Shown: positions 52,317-61,940 of the stretch, piece after piece
How the letters are laid out: every line of letters starts with the position of its first letter
Numbering within the stretch: position 1 is the first letter of the stretch
Source: Bacillota bacterium
Lineage (GTDB): Bacteria > Bacillota > Limnochordia > Limnochordales > Limnochordaceae
Direction of reading: 5' to 3'
Assembly (NCBI GenBank): GCA_017577405.1
Contig: PIUA01000024.1
Location: 57,135 to 121,134, forward strand
DNA: 64,000 nt
Translations under genes and position numbers: made by a program
Notes under the pieces: model-generated
The model's database searches: none
Seen by the model: only the letters and a program-made list of their open reading frames with translations
Told to the model about the DNA's origin: nothing

Positions 52317-53936
52317 TCAGGCGAGGTCGCCCACCAGGGCCTGGACTTCCCGGGCCGCCTGGGCCTGATTCTCGGCCTCGTTCTGAAGCTCCTGCAAGCG
52401 CTGGGCCAAGGCGATGGCCCCGGTTTCCAGACTCCGGACCTGCTCGGTTAGTTGAGTGAGCGCGGCCCCCGTCTCCTCGAACTGGGCCACGATCTCCTGG
52501 GTGGTGGCCACCACTTCTTCGGTGCGGCGGCTCACCCGGTCGGCCTGGTCGGACTGGCGGCTGGCGGTGGTCTGGACGGTGAGCACGTTCCCCCGGAGGG
52601 TCTCGAAGGTGGATCCTACCGCATCCAAAGCCGCGCTCACAAAGCCGGCCCGGGTGCGGACCGCCTCAATGCCGGCCGCGATGTGGGCAACCGCCTGGAC
52701 CACCTCTTGGGTGGCCGCCCCCACCTCCTGGGCGATCTGGCGGATCTGGCCGGCCGCCTCGGCGCTCTCGCTGGCCAGCTTCCGCACCTCGGCGGCCACC
52801 ACCGCGAAGCCCCGCCCATGCTCGCCCGCCCGGGCTGCCTCGATGGCCGCGTTGAGGGCGAGGAGGTTGGTCTGGTCGGCGATGGTCTCGATGGTGCCCA
52901 GGATCTCACCGATCCGCCCCAGCCGGGCGGCGAAGGCGCCGGTCAGGCTCTGGATCGCCTCGGCCTGGCGGGTGATCTCCCCCACCGCCTCCGCCATGGC
53001 GGCCGTCTCCTCCCGGCCCCGGTCCACCTGGATCCCCGTCGCCTCCATGGCCTCCACCGAGCGCTCGGCCAGCTCCCGGGCCTGGTGGGCCCCGTCCCTC
53101 AGGGCGGCCGCCTCCGCGGCCGTCTCGCCCATGGCGTCGGTGATCCGGCCCGCGCCTGCGGCGGCCGTCTGGCTGCCTGTGCTCACCTCTTGGAAGGCCT
53201 GCTTCATGCTGGTGAAGGTCCGGGAGAGCTCCTGGCTGAAGGCCCCCAGCTCCTCCACCGTCCCCCGGGTGCGGGCCGCCCCGCTAGCCGCCGCCTCCGA
53301 GACGGCCCGCAGGCCCGTCACCCGGCCCCGGAGACGGCCGTTGAAGAAGATGGTGACCAGGACCGCCACGAGCAAACCGGCGCCCAGGATGAGGGCCGTG
53401 GCCCAACGGCCCAGCCGGCCCAGCTGCTCCTGCCGGGCCCAGACCGCCGCCTCGTCTGCCGCGAGGGTGGCCCGGGCCCGGGCCACCCCGTCCTGCAGGA
53501 TCGCCAGGGCCCCGGCCGCCTCCCCCTGGGCCGGCGTCGCCTCCGGGCCGGGACCGGCCAGGGCGGCGAGCCTCTTGGCCGCCGCCTCCACCAGGGCGAG
53601 ATCCTCCCCGGCCAGGAAGGCGGCCAGGACCGCCAGCCCCTCCCGGGCGAACCAGTCGGCCTCAGCCCGCACCGCGGCCACGTTTCCCCCGGTGGCCGCC
53701 TGGCTCGCCTCGCCCCCGTGAAGGTGCGCCGCCATCACCGCCAGGGCATGCTCCACCCGGGCCAGCGCCACGCTGGCCTCGCTCTGCTGGCGAAGGGCGT
53801 CCAACCCCGAGTCAAGCTGGTTCAGGATGAGAAGGGTTCCGCTTCCGAAGAGGGTGAAGCCCGTCATCACCACGAGAAAACCCAGCACCATCTGACGGGC
53901 CAGAGATTGCGCAAGCAGCCGGCGACCCAAACCCAA
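52317..53936 (-). CDS. Methyl-accepting chemotaxis protein
   Basis: Membrane chemoreceptor of 539 residues. Helices at about 16-38 and 176-196 bracket an extracytoplasmic sensor of about 135 residues; a weak HAMP-like stretch and a long signalling coiled coil follow. The hairpin tip shows [25 protein letters not shown] and [14 protein letters not shown] (about 356-395, quoted in parts). Ligand is unknown. TTG at 53934-53936 is chosen because GGGAGG lies 7 bases upstream and no ATG or GTG is better placed. No other chemotaxis gene is in the window. It is divergent from xylulokinase, so sugar sensing is possible but unproven. Confidence 0.92.
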   Translation of the reverse strand: MGLGRRLLAQSLARQMVLGFLVVMTGFTLFGSGTLLILNQLDSGLDALRQQSEASVALARVEHALAVMAAHLHGGEASQAATGGNVAAVRAEADWFAREGLAVLAAFLAGEDLALVEAAAKRLAALAGPGPEATPAQGEAAGALAILQDGVARARATLAADEAAVWARQEQLGRLGRWATALILGAGLLVAVLVTIFFNGRLRGRVTGLRAVSEAAASGAARTRGTVEELGAFSQELSRTFTSMKQAFQEVSTGSQTAAAGAGRITDAMGETAAEAAALRDGAHQARELAERSVEAMEATGIQVDRGREETAAMAEAVGEITRQAEAIQSLTGAFAARLGRIGEILGTIETIADQTNLLALNAAIEAARAGEHGRGFAVVAAEVRKLASESAEAAGQIRQIAQEVGAATQEVVQAVAHIAAGIEAVRTRAGFVSAALDAVGSTFETLRGNVLTVQTTASRQSDQADRVSRRTEEVVATTQEIVAQFEETGAALTQLTEQVRSLETGAIALAQRLQELQNEAENQAQAAREVQALVGDLA

Positions 53937-54210
53937 CCCTATGCCTCCCCGCTCCCCAGTGGACCGCCACGCCCGCGGCCACCACCGGAAGCGGGAGCCG
54001 CCAGGGTGCGTCCCTTGCTGATTCCATCGGTTTCCAGCGGCGCGGGCTTGAGGCAGCGGCTCGGCGCCCGGCCCGACGCAACGAAAAGAGAGGGTGGGGC
54101 CCGAGAGGACGCGGCGGCGAGGGCGGGGCCGCAGGGTTTGTTGGTTGGTGCAACGAAGCTATGGGGGAAGGCCTCCCGGAAGGCCGCATCACGGTGATGG
54201 AGGGTCGCAG

Positions 54211-55737
54211 ATGGCCTGGGTGATCGGTCTCGACATCGGCACGAGCTCCACCAAAGGCCTGCTGGTGGACGAAGCGGGCCAGGTGGTCGCCAGCGCCTCC
54301 CACCCGTACGAGCTCATCCAGCCCGCCCCCGGCTGGGCGGAGCAGAACCCCGAGGACTGGTGGGAGGCGACCTGCACCGTCGTCCGGAAGCTGATCCAGA
54401 AAGCGGGGATCCAGCCTTCCGAGGTGAAAGCCCTCGGCCTTTCCGGCCAGATGCACGGCATGGTCCTCATCGACCAGGCCGGCCAGGTGGTCCGGCCGCC
54501 CATCCTCTGGTGCGATGTGCGCACCACCGCCGAGTGCCGGGCCATCGAAGAGGCGGTGGGCCTGGAAGACCTCCTCCAGTTCACCGGCAATCCGGCTCTG
54601 GAGGGGTTCACTGCCCCCAAGCTGGTCTGGATGCAGCGGCACGAGCCTGACGCGCTGGCCCGCGCCGAGACCCTGCTCCTGCCTAAGGATTACATCCGCT
54701 TCCGCCTGACGGGCGAGCGCCGGATGGAGATCAGCGACGCCGCGGGCAGCCTCCTCTTCGACGTGCGGGCCGGCACCTGGTCCGAGCCGGTCTTGGAGCG
54801 GTTGGGGCTTCCCCCCTCCCTGCTCCCTCCGGTGGTGGGCTCCTGGGAAGTGGCGGGCCAGATCACCGCCGAGGCTGCGGAGGCGACGGGGCTGCCCGTC
54901 GGGACCCCGGTGGTGGGCGGCGGCGCCGACAACGCTTGCGGCGCCCTGGGCGCGGGCGTCATCGACCCGGGCCAGGCCCTGGTCAGCATCGGCACGTCGG
55001 GCGTGGTCCTCTCCCCCTTGAGCCGCCCGCCGGCCACCAGCGACGGCAAGCTCCACCTCTTCAACCACGCGCTCCCCGAGCGGTGGTACCTCATGGGCGT
55101 GATGCTCAGCGCGGGCTTGAGCTACCGCTGGTTCCGGGATGAGCTGGCCCCGCTGGAGAAGGCGGCCGGGCAGGTGACGGGCATCGACGCCTTCGAGCTT
55201 CTGAACCGGGAGGCGGCCAGCGCCCCGCCGGGGGCGGGCGGCGTCCTCTTCCTCCCCTACCTGAACGGCGAGCGGACCCCCCACGCTGACCCCCACGCCC
55301 GGGGCACCTTCTTCGGCATCTCCTCGGCCCACCGCCGGGCCCACCTGGTCCGGGCGGTGATGGAGGGGATCACCTTCGGCCTGCGGGACTCCTTGGAGCT
55401 CATGCGCGCGACGGGCCAGCCCGTCTCTCGGCTGCGGGCCATCGGCGGCGGGGCCAAGAGCGACCTCTGGCTCCAGATCCAAGCGGACATCCTGGACGCG
55501 GTGGTGGAGCGGCCGGTGGTGGACGAAGGGCCCGCCTACGGGGCCGCGCTCCTGGCGGGCGTGGGCGCCGGCTGGTACCGGACCCCCCACGAGGCGGCCC
55601 AGCACGTGGCGGTCCAGGCCACCTACGAGCCCAACCCCGAAACCCGGGAGGTGTACGACGAGACCTACCAGCTCTACCGGGACCTCTACCCGGCCTTGCA
55701 GCCTCTCTTCCCCCGGGTGGCTGCCTTGGGCGGGTAG
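54211..55737 (+). CDS. xylB: Xylulokinase (FGGY family)
   Basis: Phosphorylates D-xylulose to xylulose 5-phosphate for the pentose phosphate pathway. The 508 residues begin IGLDIGTSSTKGLLVDE; SGQMHGMVLID near 80 carries the MHG segment typical of XylB; GGGADNACGALGAGV near 235 and FLPYLNGERTPHADPHARG near 348 are FGGY family regions. ATG at 54211 has GGAGG 7 bases upstream. It lies 0.7 kb before a GH43 glycosidase, fitting xylan-oligosaccharide use, although no xylose isomerase is seen. Another pentulose substrate is possible. Confidence 0.93.
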   Translation: MAWVIGLDIGTSSTKGLLVDEAGQVVASASHPYELIQPAPGWAEQNPEDWWEATCTVVRKLIQKAGIQPSEVKALGLSGQMHGMVLIDQAGQVVRPPILWCDVRTTAECRAIEEAVGLEDLLQFTGNPALEGFTAPKLVWMQRHEPDALARAETLLLPKDYIRFRLTGERRMEISDAAGSLLFDVRAGTWSEPVLERLGLPPSLLPPVVGSWEVAGQITAEAAEATGLPVGTPVVGGGADNACGALGAGVIDPGQALVSIGTSGVVLSPLSRPPATSDGKLHLFNHALPERWYLMGVMLSAGLSYRWFRDELAPLEKAAGQVTGIDAFELLNREAASAPPGAGGVLFLPYLNGERTPHADPHARGTFFGISSAHRRAHLVRAVMEGITFGLRDSLELMRATGQPVSRLRAIGGGAKSDLWLQIQADILDAVVERPVVDEGPAYGAALLAGVGAGWYRTPHEAAQHVAVQATYEPNPETREVYDETYQLYRDLYPALQPLFPRVAALGG

Positions 55738-55789
55738 GGGCGAGCAGGGCTAGCCCGGCCCAGGGCCCGGCCGCCTGCCGATCGGCGTG

Positions 55790-56284
55790 CTAGGCCCGGC
55801 GCTCCCGCAAGAAGAGGAGCCGGGGCGCCTGGGGGAAGCGGAGCACCTCCATCCCCCGGGCCCAGGCGGGCAGCCGGCCCTGGAGGCGGACGTCCACGTA
55901 GTGGTAGACCCCGGGCAGGGGGTTGGCGGAGGCGTCGGCCTGGATCACCTCCCAGGCCACCTCCACCGCGGTGTACCAGGCCTCATCCTCTGAGGCCGGG
56001 CCCGAAAGGGGGTCCGTCATGGTCTCCCGGTTGGGATCGGACCGGAGCCAGACGCTGAACTGGCCCGGCTGGGTGACCACCGCCGGGTAGGTGTTGGGAA
56101 ACTCCGGCGCCTCCACCCGGTTCCGGATCACCCAGGCGACCAGCCGCATCCCTTCCCGGCCCTCGCCCCGGGCTTCGGCCCAGATGGTCTTGGCCACGTA
56201 CATCACGTCGGTGAAGCGCTTGGGATCGAGCGGCCGCCGGCGCCACCACCGGCCCAGCCCCCATGTGCTCGCCTGCTCGGCCAT
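55790..56284 (-). CDS. Cell wall hydrolase, SleB/CwlJ type
   Basis: Hydrolase_2-family peptidoglycan (spore-cortex-type) lytic enzyme of 164 residues. Landmarks are [26 protein letters not shown] (about 33-58, the first Glu is the likely catalytic one), QPGQFSVW near 75, and YHYVDV near 127. There is no signal peptide or LysM domain, so it resembles CwlJ more than SleB in layout. ATG at 56282-56284 has GGAGG 8 bases upstream; a GTG 9 bases earlier is too close to that site. Its presence is one hint of endospore formation. Confidence 0.88.
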   Translation of the reverse strand: MAEQASTWGLGRWWRRRPLDPKRFTDVMYVAKTIWAEARGEGREGMRLVAWVIRNRVEAPEFPNTYPAVVTQPGQFSVWLRSDPNRETMTDPLSGPASEDEAWYTAVEVAWEVIQADASANPLPGVYHYVDVRLQGRLPAWARGMEVLRFPQAPRLLFLRERRA

Positions 56285-56493
56285 CCCCTGCACCTCCGCC
56301 TCGGGCCCGCACGGGGCTGTCCCACCCAGCCTATGCGGGCGGAGACGGGCGGGTGCCGGGGGCCGCGGGAGGCCCGGGGGTGCGGCCCTGCCCCGGGGTG
56401 CCTGGCTGGTGTCACAGGGGTTCTGGCTGGTGGCGTGGATGGCTCTGCTTCGGCGTGCTCATGGAAGGTGACAAGAAGACGGAGGTGTGGATC

Positions 56494-58107
56494 ATGGCGC
56501 GGATCACCAACCCCATCTTGACCGGCTTCAACCCGGACCCGTCCATCTGCCGGGCCGGTGAGGATTACTACATCGCCGTCTCGACCTTCGAGTGGTTTCC
56601 CGGGGTGGGCATCTACCACTCCAAAGACCTGAAGCACTGGCGCCTGGTCGCCCGGCCCCTCAACCGGTTGAGCCAGCTGGACATGCGGGGGAATCCCGAC
56701 TCGGGCGGCGTGTGGGCCCCCGCCCTCTCCTACGCCGATGGGCGCTTCTGGCTGATCTACACCGACGTGAAGGTGGTGGACGGCCAGTGGAAGGACTGCC
56801 ACAATTACCTGGTCACCAGCGAGACCATCGATGGCGAGTGGTCCGACCCCATCTACCTGAACGGGAGCGGCTTCGACCCCTCCCTCTTCCACGATGACGA
56901 CGGGCGGAAGTACCTGGTCAACATGGTCTGGGACCACCGGGTGGGCCGCCACAACTTCTACGGCATCGCCCTGCAGGAGTACTCCCACGAGGAGCGGCGC
57001 CTGGTGGGCCCCCGGAAGATCATCTTCAAGGGCACCGACGTCAAGCTCACCGAGGCGCCCCACCTGTACAAGATCGACGGCTACTACTACCTGATGACCG
57101 CCGAGGGGGGCACCCGCTACGAGCACCAGGTGACCCTGGCCCGGGCCAAGAACATCTGGGGGCCCTACGAGGTCCATCCCGACAACCCCCTGCTCACCTC
57201 CTACCCCTACCCCCGGAACCCCCTCCAGAAGGCGGGCCACGCCTCCATGGTCCAGACCCACACGGGCGAGTGGTTCCTCGTCCACCTCACCGGCCGGCCC
57301 CTGCCCAAGGAGGATGAGCCGCTCCTCGCCCCCCGGGGTTACTGCCCCCTGGGCCGGGAGACGGCCATCCAGCGCCTGGAGTGGCGGGACGGCTGGCCCT
57401 ACGTGGTGGGCGGCAACCAGCCCTCTCTGGAGATTGAGGGACCCCAGATCCCCGAGCACCCCTGGGAGCCCGACTACCCCGAAAAGGACGACTTCGACTC
57501 CGACCGACTCAACCTCCACTTCCAGACCCTCCGGATCCCCCTGGGGCCCGACATCCTCTCCCTCACCGACCGGCCGGGCCATCTCCGGCTCTACGGGCGG
57601 GAGTCCCTCACCTCCAAGTTCACCCAGGCCTTCGTCGCCCGGCGGTGGCAGCACTTCAACTTCGTGGCCGAGACCAAGGTGGCGTTCGAGCCGGAGACCT
57701 TCCAGCAGGCGGCGGGGCTGGCCTGCTACTACAACACGGAGAACTGGACCATCCTCCAGCTCACCTGGGATGAGGCGAAGGGCCGCATCCTGGACCTGAT
57801 GGCCTGCGACAACTTCAACTTCAGCCAGCCCCTCCAGGGCCGGGAGATTCCCGTACCGGAAGGTGTCGAGTACGTCTACATGCGGGTGACGGTGCGTACC
57901 CACACCTACCGCTTCAGCTACTCCTTCGACGGCGAGCGCTGGGAGGAGATCCCCATCGACTTCCCCTCCTACAAGCTCTCCGACGACTACGTGCGGGGCG
58001 GGGGCTTCTTCACCGGCGCCTTCGTCGGCATGCACTGCCGGGACATCACCGGCAGCGGCAAGCCCGCGGACTTCGACTACTTCATCTACCGGCCCCTGGA
58101 GGGCTGA
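56494..58107 (+). CDS. Glycoside hydrolase family 43 (beta-xylosidase-like)
   Basis: Probable beta-xylosidase/arabinofuranosidase, 537 residues and no signal peptide, so cytosolic. The five-blade domain starts [15 protein letters not shown] (catalytic Asp in the DPS motif, about residue 15), with [20 protein letters not shown] near 70, [18 protein letters not shown] near 126, the acid Glu in [10 protein letters not shown] near 188, and [10 protein letters not shown] near 247. A C-terminal beta-sandwich (about 335-537) matches the GH43 XynB-type layout. ATG at 56494 has GGAGG 8 bases upstream. It fits with xylB. Confidence 0.94.
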   Translation: MARITNPILTGFNPDPSICRAGEDYYIAVSTFEWFPGVGIYHSKDLKHWRLVARPLNRLSQLDMRGNPDSGGVWAPALSYADGRFWLIYTDVKVVDGQWKDCHNYLVTSETIDGEWSDPIYLNGSGFDPSLFHDDDGRKYLVNMVWDHRVGRHNFYGIALQEYSHEERRLVGPRKIIFKGTDVKLTEAPHLYKIDGYYYLMTAEGGTRYEHQVTLARAKNIWGPYEVHPDNPLLTSYPYPRNPLQKAGHASMVQTHTGEWFLVHLTGRPLPKEDEPLLAPRGYCPLGRETAIQRLEWRDGWPYVVGGNQPSLEIEGPQIPEHPWEPDYPEKDDFDSDRLNLHFQTLRIPLGPDILSLTDRPGHLRLYGRESLTSKFTQAFVARRWQHFNFVAETKVAFEPETFQQAAGLACYYNTENWTILQLTWDEAKGRILDLMACDNFNFSQPLQGREIPVPEGVEYVYMRVTVRTHTYRFSYSFDGERWEEIPIDFPSYKLSDDYVRGGGFFTGAFVGMHCRDITGSGKPADFDYFIYRPLEG

Positions 58108-58122
58108 CGGCTCCTGGCCCAT

Positions 58123-58151
58123 GCGGGCCGCCGCCTGAAGCGGCGGCCCGC
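58123..58151 (+). terminator. Hairpin after GH43 gene
   Basis: Twelve-base-pair perfect stem GCGGGCCGCCGC / GCGGCGGCCCGC with loop CTGAA, 15 bases after the GH43 stop, followed by GGCCCTTTCCC. Confidence 0.7.
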
Positions 58152-58274
58152 GGCCCTTTCCCGGAGCCACCGGAGAAGGAGCTTGGTGAAGGAATCTGAA
58201 GCCGCTATGGCGTAATTTGGTATAGGAGAGCCAAAGGGATGGGTGGTCCCCTTTTTCTTTGGCCGACTTAGTTC

Positions 58275-58286
58275 TTGTGATCACAA
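58275..58286. promoter_or_regulatory. Palindrome upstream of Tat flavoprotein, possible operator
   Basis: Perfect 12-bp palindrome TTGTGATCACAA, 85 bases before the flavoprotein start. A weak promoter, TTGGCC (58259-58264) - 17 bases - CACAAT (58282-58287), would overlap it. The symmetry resembles GntR-family operators; the regulator is not identified. Confidence 0.45.
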
Positions 58287-58371
58287 TCTCATACTCAGAC
58301 CAGCCATGGAAGACGGACGACGCTGCTGAGTCCCGGCCCGGTGGGGCTGGGCCACCGAGGAGGCACAACCC

Positions 58372-59904
58372 ATGGACGATCATCGCCAGCAGGGGATCAG
58401 TCGGAGAGGATTCTTGAAGGGGGCCGCCATCGGCGCCGGGGCCCTGGCCCTGGCCGGCTGGGCGCCCAGCCTGGCCAGCGCCCTCCCCGCGGAAGCGGTG
58501 CCCCGCCGGTGGGATGCTGAGGCGGATCTGGTCATCGTCGGAGGCGGGGGTGCAGGCCTGGTCGCCGCGATTACCGCTCGGGAGCGGGGCGCGACAGTGC
58601 TGGTCCTGGAGAAGGCCGCCCGCTGTGGGGGGACCACCGCCCTGTCGGGTGGTCTGCTCCAAGCGGCCGCGACGCCCTACCAGCGGGAGGCCGGTATCCT
58701 CAACGACACCACCGAGGCCCACTACCAGTTCTGGCTGGAGCAGAGTGAGGGGATCGCCGACCCTGACCTGGTCCGGGTGCTGGCCGAGGAGGCGCCCAAG
58801 AGCATCCAGTGGCTCGCGGACCGGGGTGTCATCTTCACCAGTGTCATGCCTTTGGGCCGGATCCCCTTCATCGACCCGGCCCAGAACGTCCCCCGGATTC
58901 ACGCGGTGGAGGGCAGCGGCATGGGCCTCATGAGGACCATCGAGGATGTGGCGAGGGCCCGGGGCGCCGAGATCTGGACCAACACCTCCGTGGTGGCCCT
59001 GGTCACCGACAAGGAGCAGGGCGTCGTCGGCGTCAAGGCCGAAGGCCGGCGGGGCACCCTCTTCATCCGGGCGGCCAAGGCGGTCATCCTCGCCACCAGC
59101 AGCTTCGACCACAACCGGGAGATGGCCCGGGCCTTCTCGCCCCAGCAGCTCTGGGCCCTGGAGACGGGCCGCTGCCTCTGCGCCAAGACCAACGAGGGCG
59201 ACGGCATCCGGCTGGCCATGGGCGTCGGGGCAGACCTTGCGGGCATGGGCGGCACCATCGGCTACTGCGGCGTGAACGTCGGCCGCACCGAGGAGGTGCC
59301 GGGCATCTGGGTGAACAAGCTGGGGCAGCGCTTCGTCGATGAGGCGTCCCACTACGCCTACGCCATGTGGGCCGTCTTCAACCAGCCCATGCACCAGGCC
59401 TGGGCCATCTTCGATGACGAGGTGAAGGCTCTGGGCGGCCGGGCCATCGGCGGCGCCTTCCAGAGCTGGAGCGACGACCTAAGCCGGGAGATCGCGGCGG
59501 GCGTCATCCACCGGGGCAACACCATCGAAGAGCTGGCCCAGTCCCTCGGGATCCCGGCCCACCACCTGGCCGCCACCGTCAAGGCTTGGAACGAGGATGC
59601 AGCCCGGGGCGTGGACACCCTCTGCGGCCGGGAGGTGGCCTTGAAGCCCATCGCCAAGCCACCCTTCTATGCCGCCCTCGTCACCGAGGTGAACCTGGGC
59701 TCCATGGGCGGCGTGAAGATCAACACCAAGGGCCAGGTTCTCAACGTCGAGGGCCAGCCCATCCCCCACCTCTACGCGGCGGGCATGGTGGCCGGCGGCT
59801 TCCTCGGGCCCTACTACCCAGGGAGCGGCACCGCCGTCCAGGTGGCCATCACCTTCGGGCGCGTTGCGGCCGAGCACGCGGTGCGGGAACGGCCGACCGC
59901 GTGA
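58372..59904 (+). CDS. Tat-exported FAD-dependent oxidoreductase (fumarate reductase/3-ketosteroid dehydrogenase-like)
   Basis: Extracytoplasmic flavoprotein of 510 residues. It has a twin-arginine signal ISRRGFLKGAAIGAGALALAG (about 9-29, given partly); then ADLVIVGGGGAGLVAAITA (about 51-69) and VLEKAARCGGTTALSGGLL for FAD; and the C-terminal GGVKINTKGQVLN, PHLYAAGMVAGGFLG and SGTAVQVAITFGRVAAEHA typical of flavocytochrome c/FrdA-type enzymes. No haem motif is present. ATG at 58372 has GGAGG 8 bases upstream. Substrate is unknown; electron exchange with a quinone-linked partner is inferred. Confidence 0.88.
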   Translation: MDDHRQQGISRRGFLKGAAIGAGALALAGWAPSLASALPAEAVPRRWDAEADLVIVGGGGAGLVAAITARERGATVLVLEKAARCGGTTALSGGLLQAAATPYQREAGILNDTTEAHYQFWLEQSEGIADPDLVRVLAEEAPKSIQWLADRGVIFTSVMPLGRIPFIDPAQNVPRIHAVEGSGMGLMRTIEDVARARGAEIWTNTSVVALVTDKEQGVVGVKAEGRRGTLFIRAAKAVILATSSFDHNREMARAFSPQQLWALETGRCLCAKTNEGDGIRLAMGVGADLAGMGGTIGYCGVNVGRTEEVPGIWVNKLGQRFVDEASHYAYAMWAVFNQPMHQAWAIFDDEVKALGGRAIGGAFQSWSDDLSREIAAGVIHRGNTIEELAQSLGIPAHHLAATVKAWNEDAARGVDTLCGREVALKPIAKPPFYAALVTEVNLGSMGGVKINTKGQVLNVEGQPIPHLYAAGMVAGGFLGPYYPGSGTAVQVAITFGRVAAEHAVRERPTA

Positions 59905-59941
59905 AGGACCATCGCGAAGGAACGGCAAACCCTGCGGTCGC

Positions 59942-59975
59942 GGCCAACGCCCTGGCCCAGGCCGGGGCGTTGGCC
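59942..59975 (+). terminator. Hairpin after Tat flavoprotein gene
   Basis: Eleven-base-pair perfect stem GGCCAACGCCC / GGGCGTTGGCC, 38 bases after the stop, followed by CTTTCACG. Confidence 0.7.
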
Positions 59976-60111
59976 CTTTCACGCCTACTTGTGGCCGAGC
60001 ACGGGCTGGAACGCGGTCAGTCGCTGGAGGAAGGTCTCGGGATCGCCGGCGGTCATCCCCAGCGCCAAGGCCTCCAGCCCAGGACCCTCCAGAGGCCCTC
60101 CAAACGAAAGA

Positions 60112-60142
60112 GGTCCCCACGCACGCAAACGCTGTGGGGACC
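60112..60142 (-). terminator. Terminator of tRNA-Leu(CAA)
   Basis: Nine-base-pair perfect stem GGTCCCCAC / GTGGGGACC with a 13-base loop, followed on the minus strand by TCTTTCGTTTGG, 45 bases after the tRNA 3' end. Confidence 0.78.
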
Positions 60143-60186
60143 GCTACCAAGCCCGAAAAGGCCCGTCGTTCTGGGATGCTTCCCTG

Positions 60187-60270
60187 TGGTGCCGAAGGCG
60201 GGAGTCGAACCCGCACGGGTTGCCCCAGACGATTTTGAGTCGTCCGCGTCTGCCATTCCGCCACTTCGGC
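60187..60270 (-). tRNA. tRNA-Leu (anticodon CAA), CCA encoded
   Basis: The minus-strand sequence begins GCCGAAGTGGCGGAATGG and ends CCTTCGGCACCA. Acceptor stem GCCGAAG/CTTCGGC is perfect. The anticodon stem GACGA/TCGTC holds loop CTCAAAA, giving anticodon CAA for UUG. A long variable arm and T arm GCGGG-TTCGACT-CCCGC support class II leucine tRNA. It is a single gene with its own terminator. Confidence 0.96.
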
Positions 60271-60323
60271 ACGCGTCGCTGTAGTTCATGGTACCAGACC
60301 GCCGCCCCCCGCGCAAGACCCCC

Positions 60324-61247
60324 TTAGCTCCCCCGGCCGCTCGCCTGCCGGGCTTCCATCAACCCGTAGAGGGTGGCGTTGACTGGCACAGGGATCCCCA
60401 AGCGCTCGCCCTCCCGCACCACGTAGCCGTTGAAGCTCTCCAGCTCCAGGGGCTTGCCCCGGACCAGATCGTGGTACATGGAGCTCACCGCGGGCAGGGC
60501 CGCCGCGGCGGCCACCACCCGGTCCACCACCCCGTCATCCAAAGGAACCCCCTGGGCCCGGGCGACGGCCAGGGCCTCCCGGACGCTCGCCTCAAAGAGC
60601 CAGCGGGACCGGGGCGCGGCCACCAGGCGGGCGCCCGTGGCGCCGGTGAGGGCGCTGGCGGCGTTGAGGGCCACATTGAAAAGCATCTTCTCCCACTTGG
60701 CCGCCCAGATGTCCTCGGCCACCTGCACGGGAATCCCCGCGTCGGCCAGAACCTGGCGGAGCTGTTCCAACCGGGGGCTGGAGCCACCCTCCGGTTCGCC
60801 CACCACCAGCTCCCCCCTGGCCCGATGCTCGATCACTCCCGGGGCCACCCGCTCGGCCCCGATGTAGGCCACGGCCGGCACCACCCGGCCCATCCCGTAC
60901 AAGGCGGCCAGCTTCCCCTCGTTCTCCACCCCGTTCTGGAGGCAGAGGATGGTGGTGCTCGGGCCCACCCAGGGCGCCATGGCCCGGGCCGCCCCCTCGG
61001 TATCGTAGCTTTTCACGGCAAAGAGGATGAGATCTTGCGGGCCCGTGCCGGAAGCCTGCTCCGTCGCCTCGGGCCAGGCAACCCACTCCCCTCCCCCAGC
61101 CTGGACGCTCCGCACCCGCAAGCCCTCCCGCCGGATGGCCTCCAGGTGCGCCCCCCGCGCGAGAAGGGTCACCGGGTGGCCCGCCCGGCTCAACAGGGCC
61201 CCGAAGTAGCCGCCCACCGCTCCCGCTCCCACCACGCCAACCCGCAC
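60324..61247 (-). CDS. panE: 2-dehydropantoate 2-reductase (ketopantoate reductase)
   Basis: NADPH-dependent reduction of ketopantoate to pantoate in pantothenate/CoA synthesis. The 307 residues start RVGVVGAGAVGGYFGALLSRAG (dinucleotide-binding glycine motif), with AVKSYDTEGAA near 80, LQNGVENEGKLAALYG near 106 (catalytic-site region), and the substrate lysine/asparagine in KWEKMLFNVALNAASALTGA near 183 (quoted in part). GTG at 61245-61247 has GGAGG 7 bases upstream; an ATG six codons earlier overlaps that site. No other pantothenate genes are adjacent. Confidence 0.93.
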   Translation of the reverse strand: MRVGVVGAGAVGGYFGALLSRAGHPVTLLARGAHLEAIRREGLRVRSVQAGGGEWVAWPEATEQASGTGPQDLILFAVKSYDTEGAARAMAPWVGPSTTILCLQNGVENEGKLAALYGMGRVVPAVAYIGAERVAPGVIEHRARGELVVGEPEGGSSPRLEQLRQVLADAGIPVQVAEDIWAAKWEKMLFNVALNAASALTGATGARLVAAPRSRWLFEASVREALAVARAQGVPLDDGVVDRVVAAAAALPAVSSMYHDLVRGKPLELESFNGYVVREGERLGIPVPVNATLYGLMEARQASGRGS

Positions 61248-61443
61248 GGCCCCGCCTCCTCCCATCGGGTATCGTCACTCAATTGAGTCCATTCGGCCGC
61301 TCTCCGTCCTTCCCTTCCCGGCTCTTTCCGGGTATGGTACAAGCCAGGGCCTGCCGCGGCCTGGGTGGGCCCGGGCAGGCCTGCTCCAGGCTTCTCAGCA
61401 GGTGGCCTCAGGCTGGAGCGATGGACGATGAGGAGGGATCCCT

Positions 61444-61878
61444 GTGAAGAGCCACACCGAGTACCTCACCTTCAACACCCAGAAGCGCCAGGAGATCATC
61501 GACATCACCGACAAGGTGGAGGCGGCCCTGGCCAAGTCGGGCATCCAGGAGGGAATGGTGCTGGTGAGCGCCATGCACATCACCGCCTCCGTCTTCGTTA
61601 ACGACCACGAAAGCGGGCTCTGGCAGGACATCCTGGACTGGCTCGAGGGCCACATCGCGCCGTGGGACCGCCATCCGTCCCGGGGCGACGACTACCTCCA
61701 CAACCGGACGGGCGAGGACAACGGGGCCGCCCACCTGCGGAGCCTCACCATCGGGCATGAGGTGATCGTCCCCGTCACCAAGGGGCGGCTGGACTTGGGT
61801 CCCTGGCAGCGGATCTTCTACGGCGAGTGGGATGGCCAGCGGCCCAAGCGGCTTATCATCAAGGTGATGGGCGAGTAA
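61444..61878 (+). CDS. yjbQ: YjbQ family protein (UPF0047)
   Basis: Member of the small YjbQ/UPF0047 family, reported in some bacteria to have weak thiamine-phosphate synthase activity; its true role is unsettled. The 144 residues show the family landmarks [20 protein letters not shown] (about 37-56), [23 protein letters not shown] (about 97-119, in part), [15 protein letters not shown], and a metal-binding set with two histidines. GTG at 61444 has GGAGG 7 bases upstream. Confidence 0.93.
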   Translation: MKSHTEYLTFNTQKRQEIIDITDKVEAALAKSGIQEGMVLVSAMHITASVFVNDHESGLWQDILDWLEGHIAPWDRHPSRGDDYLHNRTGEDNGAAHLRSLTIGHEVIVPVTKGRLDLGPWQRIFYGEWDGQRPKRLIIKVMGE

Positions 61879-61940
61879 CGCCACCCGGGTTCTGGACAGG
61901 CCAGCACCCCCATACATATCTGGTGGGAGGAGGCCTGTCC

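Noticed and set aside
59586..60284. Plus-strand open frame over the flavoprotein end and tRNA-Leu(CAA)
   Set aside because: It overlaps the flavoprotein in another frame and the tRNA on the opposite strand; the translation is compositionally biased and without motifs.
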